A model generated the notes under the pieces. That model saw only the letters and a list, made by a program, of their open reading frames with translations, had not been told where the DNA came from and ran no database searches. 64,000 bases of DNA. Origin: Algoriphagus boritolerans DSM 17298 = JCM 18970. Lineage in GTDB: Bacteria; Bacteroidota; Bacteroidia; Cytophagales; Cyclobacteriaceae. The stretch covers positions 1-64,000 of the forward strand of contig NZ_FNVR01000003.1 of assembly GCF_900108085.1 (NCBI RefSeq), written 5' to 3'. Positions 35,648 to 44,953 of the stretch are shown piece by piece (positions within the stretch are counted from its first letter, which is position 1; every line of letters starts with the position of its first letter). A program made the translations under genes and the position numbers.

Positions 35648-37030
35648 ATGAACTATTCATTAAGAAAGAATCTCTTCTTTCTCTCCGGTATCGCCCTATT
35701 CAGCTGTGCACAGGAACCTAAATCCGAAGATAATTGGACCGAACTATTCAACGGAAAAGATCTAAGCGGATGGAAAGCAGTAGCTGGAACAGCCCCATTT
35801 GAAGTGGTGGGCGAGGAAATAATCGGAACGTCGGTTGCTGGCTCACCCAACACATTTCTGATCACTGAGGCTACTTACGGAGATTTTATCCTTGAGCTCG
35901 ATCTCAAGATCGAAGATCTGACAAGCAACTCTGGCGTGATGGCTCGGGGTCAATTCGATCCTGCTGCCCGTGAAGGTAAAGGACTCGTATTTGGATATCA
36001 GATCGAGGCTGACCCGACGGATAGAGCATGGTCAGGCGGAATCTATGACGAAGCCCGAAGAGGTTGGCTGTATCCTCTGGAACTAAACCCTGATGCAAAA
36101 TCAGCTTTTAAGATGGGGGAATACAATCACTATCGAATCGAAGCAATCGGGAATGAACTCAAAACATGGATCAACGGTCAGGAAGTCGCTTATTTAGTAG
36201 ATGACATGGACAAAACCGGATTTATCGGTCTTCAGGTACACAGTATCCGGGATTCTACTCATGCTGGACGAAAGACTTATTTTAAGAATGTAAAAGTCCA
36301 AACCGAAAACCTGATTTCTCAACCTTTCAATAAGGATTTATTTGTAGTCAACAATAACCTGAATAAGTTGACAGACTATGAAATCGCCAAGGGCTGGAGA
36401 CTGTTGTTCAACGGTCAAAACAGTGAAGGCTGGAAAGGTGCTTACAAAGAAACATTCCCAGAATCCGGGTGGAGTGTGAGTGACGGAGTGCTTACCATTG
36501 CCAAAACAGACGGCAGCGAATCTCAAAATGCAGGTGACATTGTGACCACAGAGAAATTCTCAGCCTTTGACCTTGCATTCGAATTTAAGTTGACCGAAGG
36601 GGCAAACAGCGGTTTGAAATATTTCGTGACACTTTCTGAAGGCAACAAAGGTTCGGCAATAGGTCTGGAATACCAGATTCTGGACGATGAAAAGCATCCT
36701 GATGCCAAAATGGGAATTGAAGGAAACCGAACCCTAGCTTCACTTTATGACTTGATCAAAGCTGATAAGCAACCGCGGTTTATGAAACCAATCGGCGAAT
36801 GGAACAAAGGCCGAGTGGTGGTCTATCCTGACAATCGTGTGGAGCACTACCTGAATGGGGTCAAAGTATTGGAATATGTCAGAGGATCTCAGGAATACAA
36901 AAACTTAGTTGCCGGAAGCAAGTACAAAATCTGGGAAAACTTCGGCGAAGCTCCTGAAGGACACATTCTTCTTCAGGATCATGGCGATGAAGTAAGCTTC
37001 AAAAACATCAAAATCAAGACGCTTAACTAA
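35648..37030 (+). CDS. Lipoprotein with two DUF1080 (3-keto-glycoside hydrolase-type) domains
   Basis: The 460-residue protein starts with a lipoprotein signal (LFFLSGIALFSC, Cys near residue 20) and should sit in the envelope facing the periplasm. It has two jelly-roll DUF1080 domains. The first covers about residues 28-217 (WTELFNGKDLSGWKAV to YFKNVKVQ), the second about 247-458 (WRLLFNGQNSEGWKG to SFKNIKIKTLN). Proteins of this family include 3-keto-glycoside hydrolases acting with Gfo/Idh/MocA dehydrogenases, and such an enzyme is encoded 11 bases downstream. A LacI-type operator precedes the gene. The substrate is not known. Confidence 0.87.
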   Translation: MNYSLRKNLFFLSGIALFSCAQEPKSEDNWTELFNGKDLSGWKAVAGTAPFEVVGEEIIGTSVAGSPNTFLITEATYGDFILELDLKIEDLTSNSGVMARGQFDPAAREGKGLVFGYQIEADPTDRAWSGGIYDEARRGWLYPLELNPDAKSAFKMGEYNHYRIEAIGNELKTWINGQEVAYLVDDMDKTGFIGLQVHSIRDSTHAGRKTYFKNVKVQTENLISQPFNKDLFVVNNNLNKLTDYEIAKGWRLLFNGQNSEGWKGAYKETFPESGWSVSDGVLTIAKTDGSESQNAGDIVTTEKFSAFDLAFEFKLTEGANSGLKYFVTLSEGNKGSAIGLEYQILDDEKHPDAKMGIEGNRTLASLYDLIKADKQPRFMKPIGEWNKGRVVVYPDNRVEHYLNGVKVLEYVRGSQEYKNLVAGSKYKIWENFGEAPEGHILLQDHGDEVSFKNIKIKTLN

Positions 37031-37041
37031 TAGCTGGAATT

Positions 37042-38391
37042 ATGAATAAGCACAACAGAAGAGAATTTATCAAGAAAAGCACAGCTGCGACTTTGGGCCT
37101 GTCTGCTTTGGGAGCAGTGGGTTTTTCACCCAAATCATACGCTAAAATTATAGGAGCAAATGAGCGGCTGAATGTAGCCATTGCCGGCCTGGGAAGAAGA
37201 CTGGGGGCATTTTATGAGCCTATTGGATTGGCATCCAGTAATGTAAACTTGCTTTACCTCTGCGATGCCATGCAATCCCAGATGCCTAAAGCAGCAAAAA
37301 ACTTCGAGAAATACATCGACTATGTACCCAAGCAGGAACAGAATATCATGAAAGTATTGGATGACAGGGAAGTCGATGTGTTGATCAATGCGACTCCGGA
37401 TCATTGGCATGCGCCGGGTACTTGGCTTGCCTTGGAGCGTGGAAAGCACGTCTATGTGGAGAAGCCCTGCTCCCACAATCCTCGTGAGGGTGAACTGCTG
37501 ATTGCACTGCAAAAAAAATACAATAAAGTAGTGCAAATGGGTAATCAGCAGCGTTCTGCTCCAGAAAGCCGTGAAATCATCGCCGCGATTCATAATGGAG
37601 CGATTGGAAAGGCCTTCATGGCCAAAGCTTTCTATAGCAATAATCGCGGAGTAGTTCCTAATCCAAAAGCACAGGCAGCACCTGCCGGTTTGGATTGGGA
37701 GCTTTTTCAAGGTCCCGCTCCGCGAAAGCCCTACATGCACGATACTTGGGATTACAACTGGCATTGGTACGGCTGGGACTACGGCACTGCAGAAACTGGA
37801 AACAATGCCACCCACGAGCTTGATATAGCGCGATGGGCACTTCAAGTGGATTATCCGAGTGAAGTGATAGTTGTCGCTGGTAAAATGCACTATCCCGAAG
37901 ATGGCTGGACGATGTATGACACCATGGACGCGACCTTCAAATTTGGTGATAATAAAGTTATTCAATGGGATGGAAAAAGCAGAAACAGCTACAAGACCTA
38001 CGGCTCGGACCGGGGAACCATCATTTATGGTACTGAAGGTTCAGTCTATGTGGACCGAGGCGGATACAGACAATTTGACCGAAGTGGAAAACTGGTGAAA
38101 GAGAATATGGGAGGCGGCACAGAAGGAGGAACCCAACTCGGGGGCGGTGGAGATATGAGTACCACCCACGTGGTCAACTTCTTCAATGCTGTTCGCGGTC
38201 TTGAGAAACAAAATTCCAACATCGAGGAAGGAGCTGTTTCTACACTTCTTTGTCATCTGGCAAATATTAGCAGCCGAACCGGAGAGACTTTGGTCTGCGA
38301 TCCTAAGAATGGACACATCCAAAATTCCGAAAAGGCAAAAGCTCTCTGGACAAGGGAATATGAAAAAGGCTGGGAGCCTCCTAAAATCTAA
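37042..38391 (+). CDS. Tat-exported Gfo/Idh/MocA-family oxidoreductase
   Basis: The 449-residue protein begins NRREFIKKSTAATLGLSALG, a twin-arginine signal, so it is probably exported folded with its nicotinamide cofactor. NVAIAGLGRRLGAF is the Rossmann nucleotide-binding turn, EKPCSHNP contains the conserved EKP Lys motif, and NATHELDIARWAL carries the catalytic-type His. Enzymes of this group oxidise or reduce sugar hydroxyls, often at C3. It forms a two-gene unit with the DUF1080 lipoprotein, which fits an oxidation-then-cleavage pair. A strong terminator follows. Confidence 0.88.
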   Translation: MNKHNRREFIKKSTAATLGLSALGAVGFSPKSYAKIIGANERLNVAIAGLGRRLGAFYEPIGLASSNVNLLYLCDAMQSQMPKAAKNFEKYIDYVPKQEQNIMKVLDDREVDVLINATPDHWHAPGTWLALERGKHVYVEKPCSHNPREGELLIALQKKYNKVVQMGNQQRSAPESREIIAAIHNGAIGKAFMAKAFYSNNRGVVPNPKAQAAPAGLDWELFQGPAPRKPYMHDTWDYNWHWYGWDYGTAETGNNATHELDIARWALQVDYPSEVIVVAGKMHYPEDGWTMYDTMDATFKFGDNKVIQWDGKSRNSYKTYGSDRGTIIYGTEGSVYVDRGGYRQFDRSGKLVKENMGGGTEGGTQLGGGGDMSTTHVVNFFNAVRGLEKQNSNIEEGAVSTLLCHLANISSRTGETLVCDPKNGHIQNSEKAKALWTREYEKGWEPPKI

Positions 38392-38426
38392 ATTCATAAA
38401 CAAAAAATTGGTTTTCTTAATTTCAG

Positions 38427-38461
38427 ACACCTGCTTTTGATTCAAGAGCAGGTGTTTTTTT
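38427..38461 (+). terminator. Terminator after the Gfo/Idh/MocA gene
   Basis: Perfect arms ACACCTGCT and AGCAGGTGT with an 11-base loop are followed by seven T. It ends the DUF1080-oxidoreductase unit. Confidence 0.9.
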
Positions 38462-38713
38462 GATTACCTCTTTCCACCATTGATTCCTCGATTTAGGTAG
38501 TGGTGTTTTCCAATTTTCACCCTAAAATCAAGTCCGGTATCTTTTACTTAAAATTGAATTGATTAATCAATTCAACCCTCTCAATATCAATCGTCTAGCT
38601 ACGATTCAAAAATTGGAAATAGATTCCCGGAAAAATAAATTCTTTGTAAAGAATTCCTACTAAAATATTCGATTCTGGAATTCACCTTTACCTACCTCTC
38701 ATTCCGAAATCCG

Positions 38714-38731
38714 CTCGCAATCGATTCCGTA
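38714..38731. promoter_or_regulatory. LacI-type operator, site 2 (upstream of SusC)
   Basis: CTCGCAATCGATTCCGTA, identical over 18 bases to site 1. It ends 18 bases before the -33 TTG of the candidate SusC promoter. A regulator bound here would sit just upstream of the polymerase rather than over it. Confidence 0.72.
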
Positions 38732-38749
38732 AATACAGCTTTCAATAGG

Positions 38750-38780
38750 TTGATCATCCTTATCCTTCTGTCTACCTTTT
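38750..38780 (+). promoter_or_regulatory. Candidate promoter of the SusC/SusD unit
   Basis: TTG at 38750-38752, 20-base spacer, TACCTTTT at 38773-38780, one base off TAnnTTTG. Confidence 0.45.
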
Positions 38781-38876
38781 AAGTAGGAAATCGGATGAAT
38801 TTTTCCACTCATCATCCACGAAAGAGCAAAACATGTTGAAACCAATTCTATCTTATAACAATAACCCCTTTTACTT

Positions 38877-41800
38877 ATGCGTACAAAATTTTACACCTGC
38901 CTATCGGTGGTGTTGATGCTGTTGCTTAGTGTTGGATACACGCAGGCACAGAATGTCCAAGTGACTGGGACCGTTTCGGATGAAACAGGCTCACCCCTAC
39001 CGGGTGTGACTATTCTCCTTAAGGGTACCACTTCAGGCACCACCACAGATTTAGATGGAAAGTATTCCATCTCCGGCCCAGCTACAGGCGTGCTGGTTTT
39101 CTCATTTATTGGCTATAATCCAATAGAAGAAACCATCGGCAACAGAAGCCAAATCAATGTAAACCTCAGTCCTGACCTTTCAGATTTGGAAGAAGTGGTA
39201 GTAGTAGGTTATGGCACAGTAAAAAAGAGTCAGCTCACGGGAGCTATCTCTTCTGTAGGAAATAAAGAAATCCAGGAACTTCCGATCACGGATGCCCGCC
39301 AGGCACTTCAAGGACGTGCAGCAGGCGTGGATGTCACACAAGCTGGTTCAAAGCCAGGCTCTGCACCACAAGTACGTATTCGTGGTCGTAGATCCTTTAA
39401 CGCCTCCAATGAACCTTTGTACGTGATAGATGGAATTCCTACAGTGGGTGGAATTGAAGACATCAACCCTCAGGACATTACATCCATGGAGGTCTTGAAA
39501 GATGCGTCTGCCACGGCAATTTATGGTTCCAGAGGATCTAACGGCGTAGTATTGATCACTACCAAAAGAGGCAACGTAGGTAAAACCGTAGTTTCATTCG
39601 ACTCATATTATGGCTCTAATAAAGAATTGGGCAGGATTGAAGTTTTTGACGGTCCGGCCTTTGCTGAATACAAAAGAGAATCCCGAAGAGCGACCGGGAA
39701 TTATCCTGAAGGACCAGCCACACCGGAAGCCGATGCTAAAATCTTTGAACCAATCGAACTGGAGGGTATTGCCTCGGGTCGTAGCATCGACTACCCCGCG
39801 GGTTTGATGCAGACTGGTAATATCCAAAGTCATCAAATTGGAGTAAGTGGAGGAAGTGAAAAAACCACCTTTTTCATTTCAGCAAACTATTTTAAAGATG
39901 TGGGTGTGATCATTAATCAAGACTTTACCCGCTATACCTTCAGGGTGAATTTGGATCACGCAATCACCAGTAAAATCAAAGTCGGTACTTCTACCCTATT
40001 CACCCGAAGTGACCGAAACGGAGAGAATTTCAATCCGTTGGGTGGTGCCTTAGCAGAAAACCCACTTGGAAAGCCTTACGATGACGACGGTAATTTGATT
40101 TTTCTTCCTACTTCAGATGGTCTGAGAACAAACCCGTTTGCTGAGATCGTGCCAGGCGCACAAGTAGATGAAACCAGAAGATATCGCGCCTTTACCAGCT
40201 TTTATGGAAATTGGGATATAGCAAAAGGATTGACGTATCGTGTCGTATTTGGACCTGATTTGAACATCCGAAGATCGGGAAGATTCACAGGTTCCCAGAC
40301 CAATGCAAGACGAGGCGGACCTCCTACCGGAAGTGTGGATGATCGCTTCCAGTTCAACTATACACTGGAAAACATCCTGTCCTACACTAAAACAGTAAAT
40401 CAGGTACACACCTTCAATTTGACTGCCTTGCAGTCTTTCCAACAGGATAGATTTGAGCAGACAACGATCAGTGTACAAGACATCCCGGCACCATCCCAAC
40501 TTTATCACAGATTGGGAGATGCGGCTCAGATTACCGGTGCAAATACAAACTTGGTAGAATGGTCCCTGCTTTCCTATATGGCAAGATTAAACTATGATTA
40601 CAAAGGAAAATACCTCTTGACAGGTACTGTCCGAGCAGACGGTAGCTCCCGATTCGGTGAAAATAACAAGTTTGGCTACTTCCCTTCTGTAGCATTCGGC
40701 TGGAACATGCATCAGGAATCTTTCCTGAAAAATTCATCCAAAGTCGATTTGATGAAGTTCAGAGTGAGTTATGGATCCATCGGTAACCAGGCGATCAATC
40801 CCTACCAAACTCAGGCTTTACTCGGACGGACCTCCTATGCGTGGGATAATACCGCCGCGTTCGGTTACAGACCAAATACCATCGGTAATCCGGATTTGAG
40901 ATGGGAAACATCCACCACGTTCAATACGGGCCTAGACTTCTCCTTTTTCAAAGGAAGGGTGATGGGTAGTGTGGAATATTACATTACCAATACTTCTGAC
41001 CTCCTCGCCCCTCAGCCACTTCCGAACTCAACTGGTTTTGGCGGATTTATCACCAACATCGGTAAAACTCAAAACCGAGGTGTGGAACTTTCGCTTTCCA
41101 CCTTGAATATTGAGAAGGGTGATTTCACTTGGTCTACTGACATCATTTTCACCAGAAACAGAGAGGAAATCGTATCTCTGCCAAACGGTGACGATATCGC
41201 AGCGGGCAGATTTATTGGCAAGCCTTTGACGATCTTTTATGACTTGAAGAAAATCGGGATCTGGCAGACCAGTGAGTTGGACCAAGCAACAAGCTTTGGA
41301 GATAAGCCGGGAGAAATCAAAATCGAAGACCTTAATGGAGACGGAAGAATTAACTCGCTTGACCGTCAGTTCTTGGGTTCCGCAGTTCCTGATTTTGCAT
41401 TGGGTATTACCAACAGATTTGCTTACAAAGGTTTTGACCTTTCTTTCTTCGTGTTCGGACGATTTGGTTCGATGATTCGATCCCAGTTTCACCAAAGTAA
41501 CAATAACCTCTTTGGTCGATACAACAACTTAGCTGTAGACTACTGGACCCCAACCAATCCTACCAACGCCTATCCAAGACCGAACGAAAACCAAGAGTTT
41601 CCGAAATACAACACGTCCATGTCTCTATTTGATGGCACATTTGTAAAGGTTAGAAACATCAATATTGGTTACACCGTAGGTGATGTGGCTTTGAAAAAGC
41701 TAGGATTTAGCAGCCTAAGAATATTCAGCAGCATCCAGAATCCGTTCATATTCTCTGAATACCGTTCAGTTCATAAGGGTATTGACCCAGAGACATTCAC

Positions 41801-41894
41801 AGATGGAGAGCAAGGTGTGAATGCCGGTGAAGTGAGTGGAAACATCTCTCCGCCTGTGGTTCAGTACACGTTTGGTGTCAACGTGAAGTTTTAA
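38877..41894 (+). CDS. SusC-like TonB-dependent outer-membrane transporter
   Basis: The 1005-residue protein has a signal peptide ending VGYTQAQ. A carboxypeptidase-D-like regulatory domain follows (QVTGTVSDETGSPLPGVTI, about residues 27-95), then the plug with EEVVVVGYGTVKKSQLTGAISSV and IYGSRGSNGVVLITTKRG. The rest is a 22-strand-type beta barrel. It imports oligosaccharides across the outer membrane together with the SusD-like lipoprotein that starts 20 bases later. The pair lies between the DUF1080/oxidoreductase genes and the hexuronate genes and shares their operator, so a uronic-acid-containing glycan or glycoside is the likely cargo. Confidence 0.95.
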   Translation: MRTKFYTCLSVVLMLLLSVGYTQAQNVQVTGTVSDETGSPLPGVTILLKGTTSGTTTDLDGKYSISGPATGVLVFSFIGYNPIEETIGNRSQINVNLSPDLSDLEEVVVVGYGTVKKSQLTGAISSVGNKEIQELPITDARQALQGRAAGVDVTQAGSKPGSAPQVRIRGRRSFNASNEPLYVIDGIPTVGGIEDINPQDITSMEVLKDASATAIYGSRGSNGVVLITTKRGNVGKTVVSFDSYYGSNKELGRIEVFDGPAFAEYKRESRRATGNYPEGPATPEADAKIFEPIELEGIASGRSIDYPAGLMQTGNIQSHQIGVSGGSEKTTFFISANYFKDVGVIINQDFTRYTFRVNLDHAITSKIKVGTSTLFTRSDRNGENFNPLGGALAENPLGKPYDDDGNLIFLPTSDGLRTNPFAEIVPGAQVDETRRYRAFTSFYGNWDIAKGLTYRVVFGPDLNIRRSGRFTGSQTNARRGGPPTGSVDDRFQFNYTLENILSYTKTVNQVHTFNLTALQSFQQDRFEQTTISVQDIPAPSQLYHRLGDAAQITGANTNLVEWSLLSYMARLNYDYKGKYLLTGTVRADGSSRFGENNKFGYFPSVAFGWNMHQESFLKNSSKVDLMKFRVSYGSIGNQAINPYQTQALLGRTSYAWDNTAAFGYRPNTIGNPDLRWETSTTFNTGLDFSFFKGRVMGSVEYYITNTSDLLAPQPLPNSTGFGGFITNIGKTQNRGVELSLSTLNIEKGDFTWSTDIIFTRNREEIVSLPNGDDIAAGRFIGKPLTIFYDLKKIGIWQTSELDQATSFGDKPGEIKIEDLNGDGRINSLDRQFLGSAVPDFALGITNRFAYKGFDLSFFVFGRFGSMIRSQFHQSNNNLFGRYNNLAVDYWTPTNPTNAYPRPNENQEFPKYNTSMSLFDGTFVKVRNINIGYTVGDVALKKLGFSSLRIFSSIQNPFIFSEYRSVHKGIDPETFTDGEQGVNAGEVSGNISPPVVQYTFGVNVKF

Positions 41895-41913
41895 TCTAAA
41901 AGCTAATTGAACG

Positions 41914-43623
41914 ATGAAAAAATCAATGAATACATATCAAATCAAATCCTGGATCAAAACAAGTGCTTTAGCAGTGACGCTTTCGCTTGCGTTTTCATGC
42001 CAGGATGCGCTTCAGGAAGATGTAATCTCGCAAATCGGGAATGATTACCTAAATACTGCTAAAGGTCTCGAAGATGGAGTAAATGCAGCATATACCTCAT
42101 TAAGAGTATGGTATGGTTCCGAACGTGGCAATAATTTCACAGAATTCGGTACGGATATCTATACCAATGGTGCGGACGGTTCTTGGAAATTCATGAATAC
42201 CTATACCAATCAATTTGATTCCCAGAATGGTCACGTTCGAGAACTATGGGACGAATTGTACCGAGGTATCAACACCTGTAATGCAGTAATTGATCGGTCG
42301 GTAAACGTGACAGGAATAAGTGAGGCGGTCAAAAAGCAACGGATAGCCGAAGTCAAATTTATCCGGGCGCATCACTATTTCTTGTTGGTTCAGTTATTTG
42401 GTCCGGTAGACTTGCAGTTAACTGAAAACAAGGTGCCAAACAAAGTGGTCACAAGGGCTCCCGTAGCTGCCGTTTATGATGCAATTATTAATGACCTACA
42501 AACAGCTATTCCTGATTTGGAAGCGGTAAAAGCTTCTAATCAGTATGGAAGAGCCACAAGACCCGCCGCTCAGCATTTATTAGCGAAAGTCTTCATCACG
42601 AGAGCAACTTCTGAGGCTGGTCAAGCCAGTGATTATGCAAGCGCAGAACCACTCTTGAAAAGTGTGATCAATGATTACGGATTCATCCTTTTACCTAACT
42701 ATGCTCAAATTCATCAGTTTGGAAATGAGCGGAATGACGAAATAGTTTTTGCTATTCAGTATACTCGTGATCCGTTGACCAATCAACAAGCAAATACTCC
42801 AGCAAATCCATCCGCTAACAACGGAAACAACTCCCACTTGTATTTTCTGATGGAGTATGACGTTCAGCCGGGAATGCGTAGAGACACACAAAACGGGCGT
42901 CCGTTCAAGCGATATCGAATGACTCCTTACGCGATCAACACCGTATTTGGAGATCGGGTAAATGACAGCAGATACAAAGCTTCCTTTATTGACGTGTATT
43001 ATGCCAACAGACCGGGAACTTACAATACAAACTTTGACCTCTCCAAGCCATCCGTGACATTCGCACTTGGGGACACTGCGATCTACATCCCTGGTTTTGA
43101 AATGTCCCTAGCGGAAAGAGCCACCAAAAAATATCAGGTTTTGGTTCCCAGCCGCTATGATGAAAGACTCTTCCCACCATTGAAAAAACACTTGGATCCG
43201 GGAAGGGCTGATTTGACACAAGAGCAAGGTGGTCGTGATTACCCTGCTATGCGATTGGGAGAAACCTATTTACTCCTTGCAGAGTCGCTTTTGCGTCAGG
43301 GAAAAGTAGCGGAGGCAACAGATGCTATGAATGCAGTCAGACGAAGAGCAGCATTCCCTGGAAAGCAAGCGGCAATGGAAATCACCCCTGCTCAAATGAC
43401 CATGGAATTCCTGATGGAAGAACGAGCAAGAGAATTGACTGGAGAGCAAGTTAGATGGTTGGATCTGAAGCGATGGAATGTATTGGTTGAGCGAGTAAAA
43501 CTGCACAATGCACAGGCTGCTCCAAATATCAAAGATTTCCACGTGCTGAGGCCAATTCCTCAGAATCAGATCGATAGAGCTGAGGGTGGTGCATCCGGAT
43601 TCCCTCAGAATCCAGGATACTAA
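41914..43623 (+). CDS. SusD/RagB-like glycan-binding lipoprotein
   Basis: The 569-residue protein has a lipoprotein signal (LAVTLSLAFSC) and the SusD features in order: LNTAKGLEDGVNAAYTSL, LWDELYRGINTCNAVIDR, AEVKFIRAHHYFLLVQLFGPV and GRATRPAAQHLLAKVFI. The C-terminal half has ERARELTGEQVRWLDLKRWNVL and LRPIPQNQIDR. It caps the SusC-type transporter on the cell surface and binds the incoming glycan. It ends the pair, followed by a bidirectional terminator shared with the convergent LacI gene. Confidence 0.95.
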   Translation: MKKSMNTYQIKSWIKTSALAVTLSLAFSCQDALQEDVISQIGNDYLNTAKGLEDGVNAAYTSLRVWYGSERGNNFTEFGTDIYTNGADGSWKFMNTYTNQFDSQNGHVRELWDELYRGINTCNAVIDRSVNVTGISEAVKKQRIAEVKFIRAHHYFLLVQLFGPVDLQLTENKVPNKVVTRAPVAAVYDAIINDLQTAIPDLEAVKASNQYGRATRPAAQHLLAKVFITRATSEAGQASDYASAEPLLKSVINDYGFILLPNYAQIHQFGNERNDEIVFAIQYTRDPLTNQQANTPANPSANNGNNSHLYFLMEYDVQPGMRRDTQNGRPFKRYRMTPYAINTVFGDRVNDSRYKASFIDVYYANRPGTYNTNFDLSKPSVTFALGDTAIYIPGFEMSLAERATKKYQVLVPSRYDERLFPPLKKHLDPGRADLTQEQGGRDYPAMRLGETYLLLAESLLRQGKVAEATDAMNAVRRRAAFPGKQAAMEITPAQMTMEFLMEERARELTGEQVRWLDLKRWNVLVERVKLHNAQAAPNIKDFHVLRPIPQNQIDRAEGGASGFPQNPGY

Positions 43624-43691
43624 GTTGAATTTTGCAGTACAAACCAGTCGGGTTTTCGAAACCTGACTGGTCCTCTCAGAAAAATAAGGTC

Positions 43692-43725
43692 AAAAAAACA
43701 GCTCCGAATTTCGGAGCTGTTTTTG
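43692..43725. terminator. Bidirectional terminator between SusD and LacI genes
   Basis: Arms AAACAGCTCCGA and TCGGAGCTGTTT pair perfectly. An A run lies on one side and a T run on the other, serving both convergent units. Confidence 0.9.
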
Positions 43726-43747
43726 GTTATTAAGAAAACCAAACAAA

Positions 43748-44773
43748 TTAAACTGCAATTGTCGAAGACCTGATAATGATTTTTGAAGGAATGCTGATGA
43801 CCTGGTTTGGAAGATCAGGTTGACGCGGCTTGGTCAGCTTTTTCATAAGCAGCTTAGCGCATTCCTCTCCAATTTCAAAAGTCGGTTGCGTAATGGTGGT
43901 AAGTGAAGGTGTCAACAAACCTGCTATGCTCAAATTGGAAAAGAAACTGATAATCTTAAGATCCTGTGGGATTTTGATGTCAGTTCGTTTTACTGCATGA
44001 TAGGTGGCCAAGGCCAATTTTTCTACTGACGAAAACAAACCATCCGGTCTATCCTCTGAAGTCAACATCGCACGGATAGCCTCAATGTTTTTTTCTTCGT
44101 CGTGTGCACAGGTCACCTGAAGCGAGGGTGTGGGCGACAACCCTGCGGCTTGGAGTGCATCCAAATACCCCCGATATCTTTCTTTGGTGATGGAAAGCTC
44201 TTTGGAAAGCATCAAAAAGGCAATTTTCCTACACCCCTGCTGAATAAGATGTTTAGTTCCCTCATAGGAACTTTCATAATCATTCGTGATAAACTTGGTC
44301 GTCGGGATCTCGGAGCATATCCGGTCAAAAAATATCAGCGGAAATCCACGTTCGTGAAGTTTTGCCAAGTGAGAAATATCGCTGGTCTGACTGGAAACAG
44401 ACATGACAATGGCATCTGCCCTACCGTTCATCAGAAGGCTGACGATTTTCTTTTCCCGCTCTACATCTTCATGGGTACTATAGACCAGCAGGTGATAGCC
44501 ATGCTGTTGGGTGACTTCCTCGATACCATCAACGACCTTGGCGAAAAAACTACTCATGCGCTCAGGCATGATCACTGCAATGGTCTTGCTCTTATTTTCT
44601 CTCAGACTTCTGGCAAAAGGATTGGGCTGATAGTTAAGTTTTTCGGCCATAAATACAACCTTTTTTTTGGTCGCTTCACTAATTTCATAGCTATCGTTCA
44701 ATGCACGGGAAACGGTGGATGGTGCTAGCTTCAACTCCGCGGCAAGTTCTTTTAAATTGACTCCGGTACTCAT
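43748..44773 (-). CDS. LacI-family transcriptional regulator
   Basis: The 341-residue regulator has the LacI helix-turn-helix LKELAAELKLAPSTVSRALN at residues 7-26 and the hinge NYQPNPFARSLRENKS. A periplasmic-binding-protein-like sensor domain follows (TIAVIMPERMSSFFAKVVDGIE onward). It is divergent from uxaC. The intergenic region between them holds operator site 3, so self-regulation and control of uxaC-uxuB-uxuA are likely. The same operator upstream of the DUF1080 and SusC genes suggests it governs the whole locus. The effector is probably a uronate or a pathway intermediate (inference). Confidence 0.93.
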   Translation of the reverse strand: MSTGVNLKELAAELKLAPSTVSRALNDSYEISEATKKKVVFMAEKLNYQPNPFARSLRENKSKTIAVIMPERMSSFFAKVVDGIEEVTQQHGYHLLVYSTHEDVEREKKIVSLLMNGRADAIVMSVSSQTSDISHLAKLHERGFPLIFFDRICSEIPTTKFITNDYESSYEGTKHLIQQGCRKIAFLMLSKELSITKERYRGYLDALQAAGLSPTPSLQVTCAHDEEKNIEAIRAMLTSEDRPDGLFSSVEKLALATYHAVKRTDIKIPQDLKIISFFSNLSIAGLLTPSLTTITQPTFEIGEECAKLLMKKLTKPRQPDLPNQVISIPSKIIIRSSTIAV

Positions 44774-44856
44774 GGGTATTTTGGGTTTGAAGTGCTTTCT
44801 ATGTGTTGAATAAATTCAACAGTTTAAAAATAAGGAAATTATTCCACTTAAATAAT

Positions 44857-44874
44857 TTCGCAAACGTTTCCGTA
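44857..44874. promoter_or_regulatory. LacI-type operator, site 3 (between lacI-type gene and uxaC)
   Basis: TTCGCAAACGTTTCCGTA. Its core CGCAAACGTTTCCG differs from sites 1 and 2 by one base in each half, at mirror positions, so the dyad symmetry is kept. It lies 80 bases before uxaC and 84 bases before the regulator's own start. Confidence 0.7.
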
Positions 44875-44953
44875 TTTTAATGCTACTCGGGCACTTTTTC
44901 AGGGTAAATTTAAGATAGCATTACTAACCAAAAAACCCAGACCGACCTGCGAT

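Larger units (their letters stand above)
38462..38876. other. Regulatory region before the SusC gene
   Basis: These 415 bases hold no gene. They contain a perfect palindrome at about 38639-38655 (ATTCTTT, GT, AAAGAAT), the LacI-type operator site 2 and a candidate promoter. A leader of about 85 bases follows before susC. Confidence 0.6.
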
